This document shows, piece by piece, positions 57,641-64,000 of a DNA stretch of 64,000 bases. The notes beneath the pieces are model-generated. The model was given only the letters and a program-made list of their open reading frames with translations, was not told the origin of the DNA and ran no database searches. A program made the translations under genes and the position numbers. Numbering within the stretch: position 1 is the stretch's first letter; each line of letters opens with the position of its first letter. The DNA comes from Breviolum minutum Mf 1.05b.01 (Eukaryota; Sar; Dinophyceae; Suessiales; Symbiodiniaceae): NCBI GenBank assembly GCA_000507305.1, contig DF239784.1:62001-126000 (forward strand), given 5' to 3'.

Positions 57641-57836
57641 TTTTTCCTACCCATCCCAGCAGCCGGCTGAATCCTGCAACACGGCTGGAGCTCCTTCGAC
57701 TAGCCATGAGGCACTGAAATCCTAGAAACTCTAGAGCATTGACCAAGCGCTGGTCGCTCAAAAGATGAAAGCCACTGGTCAGAGCTGCTCAGCAGCTCTG
57801 GATCCAGGGGGAAAGCCAAACAGCCAATGTGGGTCT

Positions 57837-60800
57837 TCAACACCATGGTCGAGTGGTCGCCGAGGTATAAGCACATTGACAGTCCTTCATCAATTGCTGC
57901 AGCATAAGACGAAACCATTTGGTACGGAGATTCACATGAAACTGTTCAGGTGTAGCAGCTCCATAATCCTGAAACCGAATCCAGCGTCCCTCAATTTTCG
58001 CAACCCCCGAATCAGCAAGCTGATGTTGAAAAATAACAAACAACTGCAAATACGAAACCCACCGGACTGGAAATTGACTGCTCCACAAGCGGTTAAACCA
58101 CGAAAGAACCCTGACTCCAAACTCAGCACCAAAAAGTTTGTAAAAACGTCGTCCGGTGATCGAGAGATGCTCATGCATAGGCCAGTGCAAAGCCGGCAAC
58201 CGCAGACCTTGTCCATAGGAACGACTCTGCTCACCAGGTTCTTCGACAGTCGACTGCTTGGTCCAACGAGCCGCAACTTGTACGATGTGCTTCCGGACTT
58301 CATCAGCCAACCACCGATGAACATGTATGGCATGCGAGTGCCTTTCCCAACATCTCCAGACAACAGGCGATCTTTGCATATTGGCTTGCTTAGCCGCTGT
58401 ATCTGCAAACGTGTTCCCCCGAATGACCCATTGTTCAAAGGAGGACTCAGCAGCAGAAGGATCTTCATGAGCAGGGACCTTAACAAGCTGAATGCGCTGC
58501 CACCCAATTTCACCTGCAATCTCAACAACTTTCGTCCACAAGTCAAAATGGGGCATGGAAGCACGAACCTCACGAGACCCATGCATCAGCAAAAGATACT
58601 TCGAAAGGACAGACTGACAATCAAGCCACACTCTGACATGCCAATTATAACGACGTGCATACTCAACGGCCACTAAGAATCCCATAAGCTCAGCTCGGTA
58701 CGAAGTCTGGACTAACCCCGACAGCGGCGAGGCAGCCAAGACACGAAAACCATCTGCGGGGGAATCAAAAGCAATTGCTGGAGCTAAAACCACAGCAAAG
58801 GCAGCCACACGATACGCTGGTTCACTTTGCCAAAAGCAAGATCCATCAGTAAAGACATCCACAATCTGATTGAAAGGAACATCACCAACCGGATCTGGAA
58901 CAACATCGGGAATGCTTAACAGGTATTGAGCCCATACGTCCTCAAAAGGTGAACGAAGAGTCCAACCATGGAGACGACAGACATCCGGAAGGGTATCCAC
59001 CACAGCGATCACATCTTCAGAAAGCGACGCCCGAAGGTCAGCAGAGCAACTACAACCCCAAAGTCGATGTTCGAGCCCATCGAAATCACCACACAAGACA
59101 CAACGGTCAGACCCTGACGAAGTCCATTTGCAAGTGACACTATTGTCGAGGAGGGAACCGTTAAGGTGGCGCCTAAGCACTCCCAGTTCGTAATCAGAGA
59201 AATGGATGAGCCCTCTTCTGGTAGCAGCACGGTCAACCATAGCAAAGTGACTAAACGACATCCGGTGAGATACTTGACGAGCCACCACCAAAGTCCACGC
59301 ACGGTGAGCTCGCTGAAGCAGGGAGGCCCAATCCACCAACATCAAGTCAAACGAGCCCCAACTGTCGCGAAGAACAGTGCTTTGAACCACTTCCCAACCC
59401 AGCTGTTGAATCCGCTGATAAAGGACCTCGTGGAGAAGTCCCGGAACATAAGAAACCGACCCCTCAACAACATGGGTCAAAGCCAACTCAGAAACCACGG
59501 ACGGGCCAGCATCACGAAAACACCGCAACGTGTCAAGGATAATCCATTGCTGTGGATCCAAGCCATCATTTTCCAAAGAAAGCTGAAGGAACGGAGAGGC
59601 ACCAGGTTTGTTAAGGTGAAGAGCTTTCATGCATTCAGTTCTCAGATCGTCAGTGAAGCGCCGACCGATGACCACCGCTGCACAAGCATGAAAAGCTCTT
59701 GGCCAAGCAGCAGTGCGGATAACACGAACCTTATCTCGAAAACAACCACAAGCGGACCCCAGCTTCACCCAGAACGACTCCAAATCAACAATTCTGGAGG
59801 CCAACGTCTTGTTACTCAACTGACACGAGTACACAACGTGTGCCCCAAGGTCCCGAGCACACAACTTAACTTGCAATCCCTGCTGACGAAGCCTTGACCG
59901 AATAGCAGCACTGGTGGACCAAAAGTAGGTTTTGCCATGGTCAAGCTGAAGATCCAACATGTCAACAAACCGTTGGAGCTGAACGAATGCAGGCTGAATC
60001 CACTGTTCCTCACGCACCAACACCTCCCAGTTGTCCACAAAAGTGAGCCCAGAAACTGATGGAGACAGCTGTTGCAACCATCTGTGAAGCAATTCATCAA
60101 GTAACAGCAGAGCTAAGCACGAGAGAGCACAGCCCTCCGGGAAGCCCGTGCTCGAGCTGAGACCATGACAAAAGGATTGGCGAATAGCAAAGTGGCGTTT
60201 GAGCATGGACAGGGCGCCTGCCCAAGCCGTCACAGTAGGATGCGAGATACCAATCAACTTGGCTGCATACAGTGTCGGCAGACGTGGTAAAGTGTTAAAC
60301 GCCTTCACCAGATCGGCCACCAGCCCCGACACCGGGGATTCAAGGTGCCTGGACTGCTCAACTTCAGTCAAAATCCATTTCCAGACCATACTGGTCCGTC
60401 CACCTGGCCGATTGCCACACAACAACGGATGCAGTGCCCCATTGATGGCCCTGAGCCAAAATTTTGCATGGAACGAGGACCAAAGCCGATAGACCAGGCT
60501 CAGGACTGTAACTGGGCGATAGTCGCCAGCTGTTTGAGGACAGCTTGTTTTAGCCAAGCTGCGAACACTGCCTGCCATACAAGAACGTGGCCAGCTACCA
60601 TCATGTTCAGCCCGAGAATACAACGAAACCACACTACCAAGTTGAGTGGGCGATAAGGCAAGAAGATCATCTCTGCTGACACCGTCAAGCCCAGCGGCAG
60701 TTTTGGCTGATTTAGAGCGAACCAACTCTTGCAAGACGGAGACCGAGAGCACCGGGGCTTCAACTTGAACAGGTGACAACGTGGAGCGAGCAAATTCCAT

Positions 60801-61384
60801 GATAGCATTCCACTGTGAGGCCGGAATCGAATCATGCTTCTGCCACCGAATCGACCACTGAGCATGGAAGGCAGCAAACAAGTCTGAAAGATGACCCGTC
60901 TGCTTAGTTTGAACAACCACATCCCCTTGGTTAAATCCGTCCAAAGAGTCCACATACAACTTGTCAGGTGTAACAAAAATCGGATGAAAGACCCTACCAG
61001 CATGCACGAACGAAACCGTTTCATCCCAGTCACATTCAGCTTCAAACTCAATGGCAGCATCCTGAAAGTCCAAAGCTGCAATAGTGCCTTTAACGGTCCG
61101 AGTGAGCAACTCCACAGGCTGCGGAGGGTCCCGACGAACAGATTTGTAGAGACTGCGAATGGGGCTGACCTTCGAAAACTGCTTGACATAGCGCTGGTGA
61201 GATTTCAAGTGTTGTTCAAGAGCACGAAACTGCTTGTCAAACCCAAGAAAAACCTGCTCAGCAATGACATGGCCAGGAGATGCATCAGGCACAAACTGGA
61301 CAAAGTCACGGTTACCCGGCATAACAGACCACCAGCCTTGAAAGGAAGGGCGAAATCCAGGAGCCCGCAAAATGGAAGTCCAAA
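57837..61384 (-). CDS. LINE ORF2, reverse transcriptase and RNase H part
   Basis: The open frame on the minus strand continues past a frameshift near 61382-61400 and ends at 57837, giving about 1180 residues after the shift. A thumb-upstream segment has KTAAGLDGVSRDDLLALS. Motif A is VADLVKAFNTLPR (about 60285-60325), motif B is GFPEGCALSC (about 60115-60145), and motif C is FVDNW (about 60020-60045), where the usual second Asp is Asn. A Cys/His stretch CVLCGDFDGLEHRLWGCSC follows. The RNase H has DVFTDGSCFW, then SYRAELMGFL, VWLDCQSVL and NTFADTAAK, so its Asp-Glu-Asp-Asp set is complete, with a His in KVPAHED. It copies LINE RNA into DNA at the nicked target. The C-terminus beyond RNase H is about 180 residues without a motif. 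Confidence 0.85.
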
Positions 61385-62880
61385 GGGAAGAGCTCTGCAT
61401 CACTATGAGCATTCCAACCCTTGACCAAACGAACAAAAGATTCCAAACGCCTGGCCTGCTTGCACCATTGGCGGTGCTGTTGAGAGAACCCAAGAAACGA
61501 CGGTTTAACATCACATGGTCTACCTTCACGAGTGGGTGCAACCTGAAACTTGGTAGCCAAAGGAGAGTCACGACTACCCCGCCCAAGACAGCTGTGATGC
61601 AGAGGCTTGCCACGAAGTGAAGCAACACGCTGAGCTTCAGTTTCAGTTTGATCCCAAAGTTGACGATAGCAGACCGACGGATCCGCACGTCCCGAGAAAT
61701 CCACCTGTGTGCCCTCAGCTCTATGGGGAAGCTCTTTCCACGGGATGGCGGAGGGAATCGGCCAAGGAAAGCGCCACCGATCTGCTTCAGAGCACTCAAA
61801 TGTGCCAACCAACACATCATGATCTGACCAGTCAACAGAGAGAGTATCACACCGTGAGAACAAAGGTACGAGCTCTGCCGAAATGAAGCAAAAATCTCTT
61901 CTTGTTTTACCACGGCAAGTAGCAGTGGGAACAATTGCATGACGTTGCATGTTGAGCTCCTGCAGCTCAATGAACCCAGCCTGCTTAAATTTTTCAACAA
62001 CTTCGAGCTTAGGCAAGTCATGGTTAAAGTCGCCACATATGTATCTGGGACCACTAAGCTGCAAAACTCTATCCAAAGCCAACCCCAGCAACGAGTTTGC
62101 CACATGGCGAGCCTTTGGATGTGTGGGGCCTGCCGGCGGGCAGTAGACAACACAGCCAGAAATCCAAAGACCATGAACAAGGGCAGATGAGATAGACAAA
62201 CGGCCAGTGGAGTACACAACGGGCTCCCAGTCATGAGGAAGGGAATGAGCAGGCCACCGACTCATCAAACCGACTCCTGAAAACTTGCCTGTGTCAGACA
62301 CAACACCTCTAGGGCACACTGGTTGACCATGAACAAACCATCTAGCAGATGGAGCTTGCACTTTCAACTGAGAACGAAAGAAACGGAGGCCCCTATCCGT
62401 CAAGTGCGTTTCCGAAACAGCCAACAAGTCCAAGTCCAATCCATACAGCTCGGAAATCTTGTCAGAAACTCCATTGGCATTGCAAACCCCAAACCTGAAT
62501 GTAGCTCTAGCACCCACAGAACCAATCGACAAACCACCTGGGGTAGGCCCAGGAACACATGCTTCACCAACACGCATGAGCATGCCAAAAAGCAAACACC
62601 CTAGCCAGCGACTAGGAACTCGAAACGGAGGCCCATCAGGTACAAAACGACCCCGTTCAATCTTGCACCAATCAATCACAACATGGTTAGCATCAACCAT
62701 GTGCGCCAAACCAACACCTGGGTTAGTCCAGAAGCCTCGACCAAGATAAAGCCAAAACCAAAAGTCCCAAAAGCACCAACGCCCAACCACTGTGGCAAGA
62801 ACGGCGATGCAGACAGTAGCGAGAAAACAAACTTGCCATCCATGAGATAAAGACAACGACGACCCACCTCCTTGTTCCAA
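61312..62880 (-). CDS. LINE ORF2, endonuclease part (frame-shifted from the reverse transcriptase)
   Basis: 522 codons from ATG at 62880. Residues 16-50 form a long hydrophobic and Trp-rich segment (WQVCFLATVCIAVLATVVG, then FWDFWFWLYLG), unusual for an ORF2 start. VGEACVPGPTPGG follows at about 104-116. The EEP nuclease core shows FGVCNANGVSDKI (130-142), SETHLTDRG (156-164) with the catalytic Glu, YICGDFNHDLP (280-290) with Asp and Asn, RRDFCFISAELV (328-338) and WSDHDVLV (351-358) with Asp-His. These are all active-site residues of apurinic-type LINE endonucleases. The frame then runs into a stop at 61312, but its last true residues are near HSDAELF; a +1 shift around 61382-61400 joins it to the reverse transcriptase frame. 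Confidence 0.85.
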   Translation of the reverse strand: MEQGGGSSLSLSHGWQVCFLATVCIAVLATVVGRWCFWDFWFWLYLGRGFWTNPGVGLAHMVDANHVVIDWCKIERGRFVPDGPPFRVPSRWLGCLLFGMLMRVGEACVPGPTPGGLSIGSVGARATFRFGVCNANGVSDKISELYGLDLDLLAVSETHLTDRGLRFFRSQLKVQAPSARWFVHGQPVCPRGVVSDTGKFSGVGLMSRWPAHSLPHDWEPVVYSTGRLSISSALVHGLWISGCVVYCPPAGPTHPKARHVANSLLGLALDRVLQLSGPRYICGDFNHDLPKLEVVEKFKQAGFIELQELNMQRHAIVPTATCRGKTRRDFCFISAELVPLFSRCDTLSVDWSDHDVLVGTFECSEADRWRFPWPIPSAIPWKELPHRAEGTQVDFSGRADPSVCYRQLWDQTETEAQRVASLRGKPLHHSCLGRGSRDSPLATKFQVAPTREGRPCDVKPSFLGFSQQHRQWCKQARRLESFVRLVKGWNAHSDAELFPLDFHFAGSWISPFLSRLVVCYAG

Positions 62881-63009
62881 ACCAACATACTGAAAAGCAT
62901 GAACCCCAACAAGGAAGCAGCAAAACCCGAAAAGGATGAGGCAAGTCCAACGAAGTCCATGTGCCCAAGATCGGCCATCACTGCTGACGACAGCAGTGCG
63001 GCCCCACCA

Positions 63010-64000
63010 TCATTCCAACCTTGCCTTCTTGGAGAGAAGAGCTTCTATTTGAGACATCTGACTCGTGAAAAGCCCTTGCATCTCCCCTCTTTGTGCTTCA
63101 AACTGAGCTGCCACCTGATGTTGCAGCTGGCTAACTTGCGCATCACTTCTCTGCACACTCTCGTCAAGTTTTGATTCCAAAGCCTGATGCTTAGCAGCAA
63201 GTTGATGCAATTGGGCTTCAAGCGCATCAAATTTGGCAGTGGAAGGCGTGGACGTGGTCCCAGAATCCATGTCAAAGTCCTCATCTTGGCCAGTATGAGC
63301 AACCTTCGCCAGGACCTTCTGCTCGATACGTTCTTCAATCTGTTGCAAGTGCTTGCTGACCAGGGGACCTTGCGGTGCAGGTGGCACCACATTACCTGTC
63401 ATCCAAGGGTCAAACTTCAGCCACGGGTCAACCTGTTTGTCCAAAGCAGATTCCATCTTACACAATGCCATTGTAGCACTATGACCAATGACAGTAGCAG
63501 CCGAGGCTTCAGGAGTGACCTTCTTGATGACTTGGGTGATGACAACTCGATTGCCACGATACGACAACACTTGCTCTGGTGGGGGTTGAGAAGCCTGCAA
63601 GAGCCACACCGTGCCAAGACCATCTTCCAACGATCGAACAGGATGCAAGGGGCGAGCCTGCCACTTCCAAGCCACACAAAGTTTAGACAGACTCAAACGA
63701 TCCATTCCAAAGGGCAACGGGCCAGCTTCATAGTCATGACGATCACCTGACGAAAGAAAGACCGAGCCAGGCTTGACAAGTCTAGTAAGCTCAGCAGCAT
63801 CCGAAGCAGCAACACGGAGCCCAAGTCGAGAGCCTAACCTGGCCAGGCCCTGAACCATAAGGTGGCATTGCTGAAGTCGAAGCAACTCGGCCAGATTTTC
63901 TTTTGGGAGCCAGACAACCTGGAAGTCCAGCAAGCCATGTTTGGAATCTAAGGTTCGGGGCTCAACGAAAACCCCACTATGACCCGAGCATCTCAACACA
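63010..64000 (-). CDS. LINE ORF1, 3' part (5' part beyond the window)
   Basis: The frame is open from the window edge to a stop at 63010 (at least 330 residues). It holds QVVWLPKENLAELLRLQQCH, GSRLGLRVAASDAAELTRLV and HPVRSLEDGLGTVWLL. Near the end is an acidic linker (TGQDEDFDMDSGTTSTPST) and then a heptad-rich coiled coil from FDALEAQLHQLAAKHQ to MSQIEALLSKKARLE. No zinc knuckle or RRM is visible in this part. By position and coiled coil it is the RNA-binding ORF1 protein of the LINE. The start lies outside the window, so the length is unknown. Confidence 0.7.
   Translation of the reverse strand, partial: VLRCSGHSGVFVEPRTLDSKHGLLDFQVVWLPKENLAELLRLQQCHLMVQGLARLGSRLGLRVAASDAAELTRLVKPGSVFLSSGDRHDYEAGPLPFGMDRLSLSKLCVAWKWQARPLHPVRSLEDGLGTVWLLQASQPPPEQVLSYRGNRVVITQVIKKVTPEASAATVIGHSATMALCKMESALDKQVDPWLKFDPWMTGNVVPPAPQGPLVSKHLQQIEERIEQKVLAKVAHTGQDEDFDMDSGTTSTPSTAKFDALEAQLHQLAAKHQALESKLDESVQRSDAQVSQLQHQVAAQFEAQRGEMQGLFTSQMSQIEALLSKKARLE

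Larger units (their letters stand above)
57646..64000 (-). mobile_element. Non-LTR retrotransposon (LINE-type), 5' end outside the window
   Basis: Read on the minus strand: ORF1 (3' part), a spacer of about 130 nt, the endonuclease frame, the reverse transcriptase and RNase H frame, a 3' untranslated stretch of about 190 nt and a poly(A) tail seen as T10-11 at 57635-57645. The presence of an EEP-type endonuclease and an RNase H after the reverse transcriptase places it in a broad group with I, R1, Jockey, Tx1 and related clades; I cannot fix the clade. It is younger than the PAL-A copy it interrupts. Apart from one frameshift it is close to intact. Confidence 0.9.

Noticed and set aside
57765-58676. 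A 303-codon plus-strand open frame
   Set aside because: It lies antisense to the RNase H and C-terminal part of the LINE and has no motif; it is a shadow of that coding frame.
59166-59897. Plus-strand open frames of 100-240 codons across the LINE
   Set aside because: All are antisense shadows of the reverse transcriptase and endonuclease frames.

Overview
This window looks like nuclear DNA of a dinoflagellate, probably Symbiodiniaceae or a close relative. The evidence is a last exon (6822-8554) that matches, from memory, a large protein family known to me only from dinoflagellates; very low gene density; short exons with GT-AG and apparent GC-AG introns; many small fold-back repeats; and a degenerate-looking non-LTR retrotransposon. 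No rRNA, tRNA, CRISPR array or bacterial operon was seen. The species assignment is inference.

Left part (about 1.1-8.55 kb, plus strand): one spliced gene. Its early exons are short and charged. They are followed by an exon pair (5722-6233 and 6348-6467) that resembles a GIY-YIG nuclease core, and then a 1.7 kb terminal exon. Splice phases agree across the last three exons. It could be an orphan dinoflagellate family or the coding part of an undescribed mobile element.

Middle part (about 8.9-57.5 kb): mostly introns and intergenic DNA, filled with palindromic repeats of about 90-170 bp. They fall into at least ten families, named PAL-A to PAL-L here (the letters I and J are not used). Scattered minus-strand exons can be read between them, in an order that fits one long gene for a multi-pass membrane protein: a FWSHSW exon (28.9 kb), membrane exons (26.4 and 24.3 kb), a FCIHQ exon (22.9 kb), a RLWCVFELAAF exon (19.6 kb), a membrane plus CHCC exon (16.6 kb), a membrane exon (10.6 kb) and a possible last exon (8.9 kb). 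Other minus-strand exons at 31.9-41.7 kb, a tyrosine-recombinase-like fragment at 50.3-50.7 kb and a possible signal-peptide exon at 52.7 kb may belong to the same gene or to others. Long (CAA)n, (TG)n and (TTAGG)n tracts lie in this region.

Most interesting result: one predicted intron of the minus-strand gene (22693-22870) is almost entirely a PAL-C palindrome, with the splice sites within 6 nt of the repeat ends. Other repeat ends lie next to predicted splice sites at 16.55, 16.77 and 28.91 kb. This is what intron-generating transposons (introners) would look like.

Right part (57.65-64 kb, minus strand): a non-LTR (LINE-type) retrotransposon with a partial ORF1, an endonuclease, a reverse transcriptase and an RNase H. 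One frameshift separates the endonuclease from the reverse transcriptase. Its poly(A) end is embedded in a truncated PAL-A palindrome, so the LINE inserted into an older small element.
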